A stretch of DNA of 64,000 bases from Taeniopygia guttata (taxonomy: Eukaryota; Chordata; Aves; Passeriformes; Estrildidae). Under the pieces are notes generated by a model that was not told the origin of the DNA, did not search any database, and saw nothing but the letters and a program-made list of their open reading frames with translations. Shown here in pieces: positions 30,001 to 40,117 of this stretch. The stretch's first letter is position 1. Each line of letters opens with the position of its first letter. The DNA is taken from positions 62,001-126,000 of the forward strand of contig NC_133025.1 in NCBI RefSeq assembly GCF_048771995.1. The letters are read 5' to 3'. The position numbers and the translations under genes are program-made.

Positions 30001-33000
30001 CGGGCCAGGCAGCAGGGCAGAGCACCGCCGGGAGACAGGACAGGACACCCGTGACACGGGACAGGACGTGACAAACGAGGGGACAGGAGAGGGAGAGAGA
30101 GCTTTTGATGAGAAGAAAGGACCGAGAGACCCAAACAACACAGAGTGCACCAGAGACAAGTGCCAGGACACACACCGGAACTGCTCTGTCCAGCACACCT
30201 CAGCACCGAGATCAAAACAGACATTTTCCCTTCAGGTGGCCTAAGGAGACGCTTCTTGCACATCCCCATCTCCAAATCTGACTCAAAAACCCTTCCTGGG
30301 GAGTCCCTGGCACCTCTCTTCCATCCCCTCTCTGGGTTGTAGCCCTGGACTTATCTTGCACATATCCTGGGATGCAAATCCCCATCGGGTGAGTCCTTCA
30401 GCCTGTCTGGGGAGTTCCAGTTGTCCCCAGGCCGTTCTCTCTAAGTCTGACTAGAGAAAGAAAACGGAGCATCAGTGCACAGTCTTAACAGCACATTGGA
30501 CCAAACCTGATAATTCTGCTACTCACCATTCTCCTCAGAATGCCCAGGTTCTCCGGCCAGCACACTTCGGGCGTGCTTGGATTCTGACGCCGTCATTGCA
30601 GGGTACACCTAAGTTCAGTGGAGACAAGGCGACATAGCATTGCTCAAACATGAGTGGACACTCACTCCTCCTCCTCCCTACCCCCCCGAATCACTGCAAC
30701 TCCTCGGCCATTCCTCTGGGCTACCAGGATGGGACCTTGACATGTAAAATTGGAAGGTTTCATCACAGGGTCCTGGAATACTTCCACCGAGACCACAAGC
30801 GCATGAAACCGGGTCCTTCAGCCAGTTGGTGACAGAGGTATGTGTACTCCAGGTCGATTCCCTAAAGCACAAAAAGGAGAAAGGATGCTTACAGCTGCAA
30901 TAAAAACTGAAACCTGAGCAAGAACAACTGCTTCTGACCTCTGCTCACCTGGTACACTGGACCTTGACTTCTGCTATCTGCCCGGACCTCCTAAAAATAA
31001 AGGCAAAGAACACTGCTGTAACACAGTCACCATTTAGGCTTCCCCTGCAAACGCAAACAATGACTGACCAGCTGACGGAAATTCCTCTCCCAGGATTGGG
31101 ACTCCGCTGCCACAGATTTGAACTGTCAGCATCTGAAAGGAAGTTAGGACTAGTGTTAAAAGGCTGCAAGACAACTTAACAGCACCAAACATCTTACGTC
31201 AATCTCCTAATACAATCTAGAGCTCAAATACACCCTGCATTACCCATTTCAAGTCCCCAGGACTTGTGCTATTACGGGCTAGGCAGCAGGGCAGAGCACC
31301 GCCGGGAGACAGGACAGGACACCCGTGACACTGGACAGGACGTGACAAACGAGGGGACAGGAGAGGGAGAGAGAGCTTTTGATGAGAAGAAAGGACCGAG
31401 AGACCCAAACAACACAGAGTGCACCAGAGACAAGTGCCAGGACACACACCGGAACTGCTCTGTCCAGCACACCTCAGCACCGAGATCAAAACAGACATTT
31501 TCCCTTCAGGTGGCCTAAGGAGACGCTTCTTGCACATCCCCATCTCCAAATCTGACTCAAAAACCCTTCCTGGGGAGTCCCTGGCACCTCTCTTCCATCC
31601 CCTCTCTGGGTTGTAGCCCTGGACTTATCTTGCACATATCCTGGGATGCAAATCCCCATCGGGTGAGTCCTTCAGCCTGTCTGGGGAGTTCCAGTTGTCC
31701 CCAGGCCGTTCTCTCTAAGTCTGACTAGAGAAAGAAAACGGAGCATCAGTGCACAGTCTTAACAGCACATCGGACCAAACCTGATAATTCTGCTACTCAC
31801 CATTCTCCTCAGAATGCCCAGGTTCTCCGGCCAGCACACTTCGGGCGTGCTTGGATTCTGACGCCGTCATTGCAGGGTACACCTAAGTTCAGTGGAGACA
31901 AGGCGACATAGCATTGCTCAAACATGAGTGGACTCTCACTCCTCCTCCTCCCTACCCCCCCGAATCACTGCAACTCCTCGGCCATTCCTCTGGGCTACCA
32001 GGATGGGACCTTGTGATGCAAAATTGGAAGGTTTCATCACAGGGTCCTGGAATACTTCCACCGAGACCACAAGCGCATGAAACCGGGTCCTTCAGCCAGT
32101 TGGTGACAGAGGTATGTGTACTCCAGGTCGATTCCCTAAAGCACAAAAAGGAGAAAGGATGCTTACAGCTGCAATAAAAACTGAAACCTGAGCAAGAACA
32201 ACTGCTTCTGACCTCTGCTCACCTGGTACACTGGACCTTGACTTCTGCTATCTGCCCGGACCTCCTAAAAATAAAGGCAAAGAACACTGCTGTAACACAG
32301 TCACCATTTAGACTTCCCCTGCAAAGGCAAACAATGACTGACCAGCTGACGGAAATTCCTCACCCAGGATTGGGACTCCACTGCCACAGATTTGAACTGT
32401 CAGCATCTGAAAGGAAGTTAGGACTAGTGTTAAAAGGCTGCAAGACAACTTAACAGCACCAAACATCTTACGTCAATCTCCTAATACAATCTAGAGCTCA
32501 AATACACCCTGCATTACCCATTTCAAGTCCCCAGGACTTGTGCTATTACGGGCCAGGCAGCAGGGCAGAGCACCGCCGGGAGACAGGACAGGACACCCGT
32601 GACACGGGACAGGACGTGACAAACGAGGGGACAGGAGAGGGAGAGAGAGCTTTTGATGAGAAGAAAGGACCGAGAGACCCAAACTACACAGAGTGCACCA
32701 GAGACAAGTGCCAGGACACACACCAGGACTGCTCTGCCCAGCACACCTCAGCACCGAGATCAAAACAGACATTTTCCCTTCAGGTGGCCTAAGGAGACGC
32801 TTCTTGCACATCCCCATCTCCAAATCTGACTCAAAAACCCTTCCTGGGGAGTCCCTGGCACCTCTCTTCCATCCCCTCTCTGGGTTGTAGCCCTGGACTT
32901 ATCTTGCACATATCCTGGGATGCAAATCCCCATCGGGTGAGTCCTTCAGCCTGTCTGGGGAGTTCCAGTTGTCCCCAGGCCGTTCTCTCTAAGTCTGACC

Positions 33001-33187
33001 AGAGAAAGAAAACGAAGCATCAGTGCACAGTCTTAACAGCACATCGGACCAAACCTGATAATTCTGCTACTCACCATTCTCCTCAGAATGCCCAGGTTCT
33101 CCGGCCAGCACACTTCGGGCGTGCTTGGATTCTGACGCCGTCATTGCAGGGTACACCTAAGTTCAGTGGAGACAAGGCGACATAGCA
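1..33187. repeat. 1274-bp satellite DNA, tandem array (26 near-identical units plus left-edge partial)
   Basis: A head-to-tail array. Taking the conserved TTG in the phrase catTGCTCAAACATGAG-like as phase zero, units start at 68, 1342, 2616, 3890, 5164, 6438, 7712, 8982, 10256, 11530, 12804, 14078, 15352, 16626, 17900, 19174, 20448, 21722, 22996, 24270, 25544, 26818, 28092, 29366, 30640 and 31914. The step is exactly 1274 bp except once: 7712 to 8982 is 1270 because CTCT is missing near 8784. Units differ by only a few substitutions, so they look well over 98% identical by eye. The array runs off the left edge. The monomer has mixed composition, a pyrimidine run (CTCCTCCTCCCTACCCCCCC), an AATAAA-containing stretch and a GACAG-rich purine stretch. 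No ORF exceeds 110 codons and none keeps its frame in every unit. I do not recognise the family. No transposon ends, telomere repeat or CENP-B box were seen. Confidence 0.98.
731..811 (+). repeat. GACAG-rich purine sub-block inside the satellite monomer (shown in unit 1)
   Basis: Each monomer holds a degenerate short-repeat patch built from GGACAG/GACAC words and ending in GAGAGGGAGAGAGAGC. The variant site CACTGG/CACGGG that distinguishes unit types lies in it. The patch recurs at the same place in every unit, for example 2005-2085 and 3279-3359. It looks like a fossil minisatellite captured in the larger monomer. No function can be read from it. Confidence 0.7.
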
Positions 33188-34438
33188 TTGCTCAAACATG
33201 AGTGGACTCTCACTCCTCCTTCTCCTCCCTACCCCCCCGACTCACTGCAACTCCTCGGCCATTCCTCTGGGCCACCAGGATGGGACCTTGACATGCAAAA
33301 TTGGAAGGTTTCATTACAGGGTCCTGGAATACTTCCACCGAGATCACAAGCGCATGAAACCAGATCCTTCATCCAGTTGGTGACAGAGGTATGTGCACTC
33401 CCAGTCAATTCCCTAAAGCACAAAAAGGAGAAAGGATGCTTACAGCTGCAATAAAAACTGAAACCTGAGCAAGAACAACTGCTTCTGTCCACTGCTCACC
33501 TGGCACACTGGGCCTTGACTGCTGCTATCTGCCTGGACCTCCTAAAAATAAAGGCAAAGAACACCGCTGTAACACAGTCACCATTTAGGCTTCCCCTGTA
33601 AATGCAAACAATGACTGACCAGCTGATGGAAGTTCCTCACCCAGGATTGGGACCCTGCTGCCACAGATTTGAACTGTCTGCATCTGAAAGGAAGTTAGGA
33701 CTAGTGTTAAAAGGCTGCAAGACAACTTAACAGCACCAAACATCTTACGTCAATCTCCTAATACAATCTAGAGCTCAAATACACCCTCCATTACCCATTT
33801 CAAGTCCCCAGGACTTGTGCTATTACGGGCTAGGCAGCAGGGCAGAGCACCGCCGGGAGACAGGACAGGACACCCGTGACACGGGACAGGACGTGACAAA
33901 CGAGGGGAAAGGAGAGGGAGAGAGAGCTTTTGATGAGAAGAAAGGACCGAGAGACCCAAACAACAAAGAGTGCACCAGAGAAGTGCCAGGACACACACCG
34001 GAACTGCTCTGCCCAGCACACCTCAGCACTCATTTTCCCTTCAGGTGGCCTAAGGAGACGCTTCTTGCACATCCCCATCTCCAAATCTGACTCAAAAACC
34101 CTTCCTGGGGAGTCCCTGGCACCTCTCTTCCATCCCCTCTCTGGGTTGTAGCCCTTGACTTATCTTGCACATATCCTTGGATGAAAATCCCCATCGGGTG
34201 AGGCCTCCAGCCTGTCTGGGAAGTTCCAGTTGTCCCCAGGCCGTTCTCTCTAAGTCTGACCAGAGAAAGAAAACGAAGCATCAGTGCACAGTCTTAACAG
34301 CACATGTGACAAAACCTGGTAAATCTGCTACTCACCATTCTCCTCAGAGTGCCCAGCCACACACTTCAGGCGTGCTTGGAGGCCGACAGCATCACCTATG
34401 GGTACAGCACAGTTAAGTGGAGAGGGGGTGACGTGGCA
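33188..34438. repeat. Diverged satellite unit at the array edge (unit 27)
   Basis: This unit aligns end to end with the 1274-bp monomer but is about 1251 bp long and carries many more private changes than any unit to its left. It has a 3-bp insertion in the pyrimidine run near 33220, a loss of a few bases near 33980 (GAGAAGTGCC where others have GAGACAAGTGCC), and a deletion of about 17 bp near 34029 that removes the GAGATCAAAACAGA stretch. It shares the CACGGG and GACCAGAG variants with some array units. It is the first step of the edge decay. Confidence 0.95.
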
Positions 34439-35702
34439 TTGCACAAACTTGAGTGTACCCTCGCACTTCCTCCCTACCTCCCTGACTCACCGCAACTCCT
34501 TGTCCAATCCTCCGGGCTACCAGAATGGGACCCTGAAAAACAAAAATTTTAGGCTTCATCACAGAGCCCTGCAATACTTCCAGAGGTCTCATAAAGCACA
34601 GGAAAGTCAGTCCATCAGCCAGCTGGTGACAGGGGCTTGTCATACTCCAAGTGGATTTCCTAAAGCACACAAACAAGAATGGATGCTTACAGTTGCACCA
34701 AAAACTGAAACCTGAGCAAGAACAACAGCTTCTCTCCACTGCTCACCTAGCACAATGGGCCTTGACTGCTGCTATCTGCCTGGACTTCCTAAAAATAAAG
34801 GCAAAGAACACTGCTGTAACACAGTCACGATTTAGGCTTCTCCTGCAAATGCAAACAATGACTGACCTGCTTATGCTAACACCTTTACCCAGCACTGGTG
34901 CCCTCTACCACAGATTTGAACTGTCTGCATCTGAAAGGAAGTTAGAACTAGTGTCAAACGGCTGCAGGACAACTTAACAGCACCAAAAATATTATGTCAA
35001 TCTCCCAATAGAATCTAGATCCCAACTACACCCTGCATTACAAATTTCAAGTCCCGGGGATTTGTGCTATTACAGGCTATGCAGCAGGGCAGAGCAGCTC
35101 CTGGACAAATGAGTGCAGATACCGGTGACACAGGACTGGACGTGACAAACGAGGGGACAGGACAGGGAGAGAGAGCTTTCAATGAGAAGAATGTGTGCAA
35201 GGACTGAGAGACCCAAACAACACAGAGTGCACCAGAGACAAGTTACAGGACACACACTGGAACTGGTCTGCCCTGCATGCTTCAGCACCGCGATCAAAAT
35301 AGACATTTTCCCTTTAGGTGGCCTAAGGGGACCCTTCTTGCACATGCCCGCCCCCAGAGCTGATTCAATAGGACCTCCCAGGACATTGCCTTCGTCCCCT
35401 CTGTGGGCCTTAGCCCTCGACTTATCTCTCAGGCATCCGGGGATGAGAATCCACATCCTGTGCAAATGGAGGCTGCCTTGACAGCTGGGAATGTCTTATG
35501 GTCAGCAGGCTGTGGTCCCTTGCTCAGCTACAATCAAGAACAGCAAACATCACTGCATGATCTTAACTGCTCAGCAGCCACAAACCAGCAATTCTGCTAC
35601 TCGCCATTCTCCTAAGAACGCCGGGCTCCTCGGGCCGCACGCTTCGCCCTCGCCCTCCTGGCAGGGTCTGCCTGGCTGAAGAGGAGACGAGGTGATGTGG
35701 CG
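34439..35702. repeat. Strongly diverged satellite unit (unit 28)
   Basis: This unit is still recognisable along its length: GTGGCATTGCACAAACTTGAGTG corresponds to the array's CATAGCATTGCTCAAACATGAGTG, followed by the 'aaaataaaggcaaagaacactgctgtaac' region and the GACAG-rich patch near 35150. Substitutions and small indels are frequent, and I judge it roughly 80% similar to the array. It is more decayed than the unit before it and less than the remnant after it. Confidence 0.9.
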
Positions 35703-35985
35703 TTCCCAAAACTCGAGTGGACCCTAGCTCCCCCTCACTAGTGGTTGCCCGACTTACAGCAACTCCTCAGCCGCTCCTGAAGGCTCCCTGTGTGACACCT
35801 TCCAGTGACAAAGATCAAGGCTTCCTTGCAGAGCCGTGTGCCGCTTCCCGAATTCCCACGAGGTCGAAGGAGCGGGTCTGTGGGCTGGTTACAGAGGGGG
35901 CTCGTTGTTACACGACTGCACTGCCTAATGCACACAAACATGAATGGATACTTGGAGTTGCAGCAGAGACACTACAGCTGTAGGC
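35703..35985. repeat. Terminal partial satellite remnant (unit 29)
   Basis: Only the first 280 bases or so of a monomer can be followed, for example CAACTCCTCAGCC for CAACTCCTCGGCC and ATGAATGGATACTTGGAGTTGCAG for the array's AAAGGATGCTTACAGCTGCA. Similarity is weak. After about 35985 the sequence switches abruptly to A/C-rich DNA, which I take as the right end of the satellite. Confidence 0.75.
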
Positions 35986-38640
35986 ACACAAATTCATAAA
36001 TAAATAAACAAAACCCAAAAATAATACCAAAATATTAACTTTATTTACCCAATATCCAAATTGCCAAATAGATTAACAGAGACACCCTGTTCTATCCCTC
36101 AATAAGGCCTCTTAATTATGCCAAACAAATCCTTAAAACTAAGAAAACCCTGCCTGTATCGAAATAAAAACAAAAAAAAAGTCTTGTAAACTTTATAAAT
36201 TCATTAACCTAACACATCAGAATCACAAAAATATTAAACCTTTATGAACACCAGAACGCAGTACACACTACCCTCATTTCAACATATAAAAGTAAAGCTA
36301 TTCCTATTACTAACCTAACACAAATATCACAAAATATAGCAGTAAGAAAAAAAAAATAAACCTCACGAAAAAAAAAATATAAAATTTTTATTTTAAGCCA
36401 AAAAAAAATCATACATTCTAAACAGGATCTTCCTCAAAATCAAGTATTTCAATAAACCCCAAAAACTCAAACATATTTAAAATAACTACTAAAAAGCCAA
36501 AAAACATAAAACAATTAAGCAACCCACCACAACTATCTGAAACTATCAACAATAAACCTTCTTTAAAAAAACCCAACAAATACTCCTTACCACCTCAACA
36601 ATACATCAGCAGCGACACCAAATAACTCAAAATACTGTAACTCCCATCCAAAAAATGCTCTATAAACTGAAACATTAAAATTCATCTACAAAACCCACTC
36701 ACCCTTCAACAACCTCCTCTAACCTACACACAAATCTAAAACAAATAAGAATTAACTATAAACTACCATACCTTAAATAACTCCACCATTAAACACTACT
36801 GTACCAAACTTATTAAAACTCCAATACAAACTAAAATCAAAAACCACAAAATAACACACCACTGTTAACATTACCAATACATTTTTCTCCATTCCTCTAA
36901 CAACCGAATACAAACCTCGATTTACCTTCACTTGAAAAACATATACCTACAACCAACTACCCCAAAAATAAAAACACAGTCCTACCATCTAGCATAAATT
37001 CATCCAAATGAAACTTAAAAAGAAAACTCCAAAACATCTGTAATAATCTAACAATATTAGATGAAAAGTATAACAAAAATATTTTTAAAAATCATCCAAA
37101 TTCTTCTAAAATACTATTACACCACAAAACAAAAAAAAAAAGCAAAATGAAAAAGCCTACTGAAAAGATCCAATTCCTAAAAATAAAATAACAAAAGAAA
37201 CATCAAATTCCCACCAATTTCATCAAAAAAAGTCAGAATGGCTCCACGAGCCAACAAAAAAAACCGCCAACCTATAAGAAAATGCCAAACCACCTCAAAA
37301 ACAAACAATAAAACACAGCCCCTCTTACCACGGTATTATTTTAATACTATGATTAAAATACACGTTCTATACAAAAATGTCTCCTACCCCGCCATCAATT
37401 CCACATAAAGCAAATAATTTAACTCTTATCATACAGGACATCCATATCAAAAATCTCAATCGCCCTAAATCCTTAAAAATAATAACAAATTAACCCCAGA
37501 ATAAAAACTTTAATCTCTAACAAAAGAAACCCAAAACCAAACAACACAAACTAAAAATACACCACCATAGAACCAACTACCAGCAAAAAATAAACCCACG
37601 CTACACTCTTCACTAACAGTTCTTCGTGAGACACATCACAAAAATTAAACAAAAATAAAAAACAACCCATAGAAACCAAAACATACATAGAAAACGAATT
37701 ACAAAACCCACTAGAAAAAGAAGTCCAACCAGCTTACTAACTTCAAACTGTACAACAGACCCTGAAAGCTACTAAAAATGAAAACCACACCCCTACACTA
37801 ACTCGAAGAGTAACCAGTAGTCTAATTTAATGTTAAAAACTAAAGTAATAAACGATATTAAAATATTCTAAATCACTAGACAAGAAAAAGATAAGTACCC
37901 AAATAAAAAACTACCTAAAAAAACCCACCGTATAAATACACATGTTCCTAAAAAAAACCCCACTAATAAAAAGCAACCAACAAATACATCAAACTAAAAC
38001 AAAACCCAAATAAATAAACTTAAATTAACAACAACAAAAATTATTCCTAATTCAATAAAGCCATAATGCCTCAAACCATCAAAATACAAATACCACCTAG
38101 AAATAAACACGTCACCAAAAGATAAATGTAACCATAAACAATAACTCCCAAATTACCGGTAACAATAAAACATTCACGACAATTAAACAAACCAAATGAA
38201 TAAAACCTCTATAAGAGAATTAAAAAGAACACAATTATCAATATTTAAAAAAAAACAAAAAAAACCAACTTACTAATTGACTACAGGACACTACCCCAAA
38301 CCCACCAAAACAACCACTACATACTCACGCTAATAAAAACCACCACAGCCTAATTAAAAACCAACCCTGTACTTCATGCTACGACCCATAAAAACCACAG
38401 TAAACCTTAAAAAAAAATATCCTTTAAGAAGGTAACTACTACTGTATTTTAATAATATAAAAACAAATAAAAAACCCAACATATCCCACAAAAAAAAAAA
38501 ATCCAACAACAAACTCAATCCAAAAAACCCCTTGTCATCAGCACATGAACCAAGAACCATAACAACAACAAGTACACCAGGACCTTTCTCATACACCAAC
38601 TACGAACAAAAGAAAACGATCCCCTAAGTTCCTCAAAACC
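35986..38640. other. A/C-rich, G-poor skewed block, composite repeat copy A
   Basis: This is 2.65 kb of A-rich DNA with very few G on the plus strand. A hand count gives 15 C to 3 G in 36961-37020 and 17 C to 3 G in 37921-37980. No gene, LTR or LINE is recognisable. From about 37165 the block matches copy B (from about 44790) and copy C (from about 63475); examples are the words accaactaccagcaaaaaa near 37572 and 44884, and cttcatgctacgaccca near 38368 and 45686. Positions 37256-37571 have no counterpart in copies B and C. Positions 35986-37164 have no clear match elsewhere in the window. Confidence 0.8.
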
Positions 38641-38644
38641 ACCA

Positions 38645-39215
38645 CAGCAAGGAACTCTGGAAAATGAAAACCCGCGCTCCCAGCGGAGCGCGGCTCCCGG
38701 CAGGAAAGCGGCTCCTCGGGCAGGCACAGGCCGCGCCGCGCCGGGAGACCCCCGCCCGCCCCCCCCGGCCCGGCGGGGCCGGCACCGGGCCCGGGGGGCC
38801 CCGGCAGCGCCCGAGCCCCGCGCCCGGAGCGGACGGAGCGGCTGGCACCGGCCGGCACCAACGCAGCGCCCGCGCCGCCTGCCCCGCCCGCCGGCCCGGC
38901 CAAAGCTCCCCTCGGCTCCGCACGGCTCGCGCCGGCGCGGCTCCGGCAGTCCCGCGGCAGCCCCGCCGCGCCAAACTCCCCTCCCGCCTCGGCCATCCCC
39001 AGCCACTGCCAGCGGGGCTCCCGCGCCGGACCCTTCGCTGCCGGGCCAGGGGCAGAAGAAGCGCCCCAAATGCAGCGGCACAGCCCCATGCCCACCCTGC
39101 CAGCGCTGCCACAGCTGCGCCTTCCTTCCTTTGAAGCCCCGAAACTGACGCCACGCTCGGGCGCCCACCTCACTTCAACAAGGGCAAAGAAATGTGGGCT
39201 CCCCTTCAAATGCAT
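38645..39215. promoter_or_regulatory. CpG island CpG2, copy A (candidate promoter)
   Basis: This is an abrupt block of very GC-rich, CpG-dense sequence between A-rich flanks. It matches copy B (about 45905-46490) almost base for base: in the core I count about seven differences over roughly 300 bp, several of them CpG to TpG or CpA. Copy A has 17 extra bases near 38685-38700 and a 3-bp indel near 39057. Long overlapping ORFs (up to 217 codons, minus strand) cross it, as expected from GC-rich DNA with few stop codons. The ORFs do not stay in frame between copies, so I read the block as an unmethylated-island or promoter candidate rather than as coding. Confidence 0.6.
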
Positions 39216-39344
39216 CCCCTAGAAGAACAGAAAAGAAAAGGGCCTTCCTTAAATGATGGCAAAGGGGGATTTCTACCTCAATCCAAACCCTTTAAAAGGA
39301 GGGACAAGAAGACAGCCCCCTCCATTTGAACCTCAGGATGATGA
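39216..39344. other. Conserved flank right of CpG2, copy A
   Basis: This sequence matches copy B at 46491-46602: AAATGATGGCAAA, CCTCAATCCAAACCC and TTAAAAGGAGGGACAA are shared. No gene is recognised. The match breaks at about 39344, where copy A carries extra sequence. Confidence 0.6.
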
Positions 39345-39589
39345 AAAGGTGGGGGCTACCCTGAAGTCAAAACCATCATACGACAACAATATTTTTCCCA
39401 TTCCATTTAAAAGAGAACACAGGGATTCCCTGTCTCCCCTGCAACATCCCTAACACCCTGGAAAAAAAAAAAGATTTTCTTCAGTCAATACCCTTAAAAC
39501 AAGGGAAGGGAGACCCCTGCCAGTTCAATCATGGACAATAATGGAAGAGTAGTTGCTTTCTTCATTATGAATTTTTGTCCACAATGCCC

Positions 39590-39627
<38 letters not shown>

Positions 39628-39661
39628 CCTCCTGGGAGCACCAGGGAGTGACTGGCAAGAC
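39345..39661. other. Copy-A-specific insertion with a 34-base T tract
   Basis: Copy B reads directly from GGACGAA into ATTCAAAAGGG (near 46599). Copy A has about 317 extra bases at that point, including an uninterrupted run of 34 T at 39594-39627. An internal rather than terminal homopolymer and the lack of a recognised SINE head leave its identity open. It may be an insertion in A or a deletion in B. Confidence 0.6.
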
Positions 39662-40117
39662 CAAATTCAAAAGGGAAAGAAGTCCCCACTACAAAGGGGC
39701 ACCAGCTCACCTATTTGGCCGCTGCTTCTCGGCACAAAGGTTTGTCCCTCGGCACCTCCTTTCAGCAATGCTCCACGTATCTAAGTGATCCCCCAGACCC
39801 TGTCTGAAGCGGTCACCGTCCTTCCATGAGACAGCCCCAGGAGCCCCCCATAAACTCCTCTCCTCCAGCAACTCCGTCCAAAAGCAATGTGAGCAAAACC
39901 CCCTAAATCAGCCGCCTGAAGAGCCGCCCCCCTCCTCATCATCCTCACAGCTCACACCTGGGGCTGCTCTGAGACCTCCTCATCCTCACAGTTCACACCT
40001 GCCGCTGTTGCCGGCCTCCCTCTCCAGCAAACAGACACAGATCAAACAGAAATCTGCTATGGATGCTGGATTTTCTTAATCCATCTGGTTACATGATCAA
40101 AACACATATATCCCACA
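39662..40117. other. Moderately conserved block of the composite repeat, copy A, with 41-bp tandem repeats
   Basis: This block matches copy B at 46602-47153 with scattered changes; shared words include TTTGTCCCTCGGC and CACCGTCCTTCCATGA. Positions 39932-40010 contain two units of a repeat of about 41 bp (CCTCATCCTCACAGCTCACACCTG...), which has three units in copy B. No gene is recognised. Confidence 0.65.

Noticed and set aside
1..33187. CENP-B box or telomeric repeats that would place the satellite at a centromere or telomere
   Set aside because: Looked for TTCG....A..CGGG on both strands of the monomer and for TTAGGG runs, and found neither.
68..33454. Repeated ORFs of 60-110 codons in every satellite unit, on both strands
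   Set aside because: Many start at non-ATG codons, overlap each other on both strands, and recur only because the DNA repeats. Variants such as GACATG to GTGATG put a stop in the 60-codon frame in most units, so no coding constraint is visible.
1..35985. CRISPR array or bacterial mobile element suggested by regular spacing
   Set aside because: The whole 1274-bp unit is repeated with no short repeats separated by unique spacers, and CR1 and spliced LUZP2 exons show eukaryotic DNA.
38515..39215. 217- and 208-codon minus-strand ORFs over CpG2 (and 190-219 codons in copy B)
   Set aside because: GC-rich DNA has few stops. The frames shift between copies A and B because of a 17-base indel. The predicted proteins are low-complexity Gly/Ala/Arg/Pro with no known domain.
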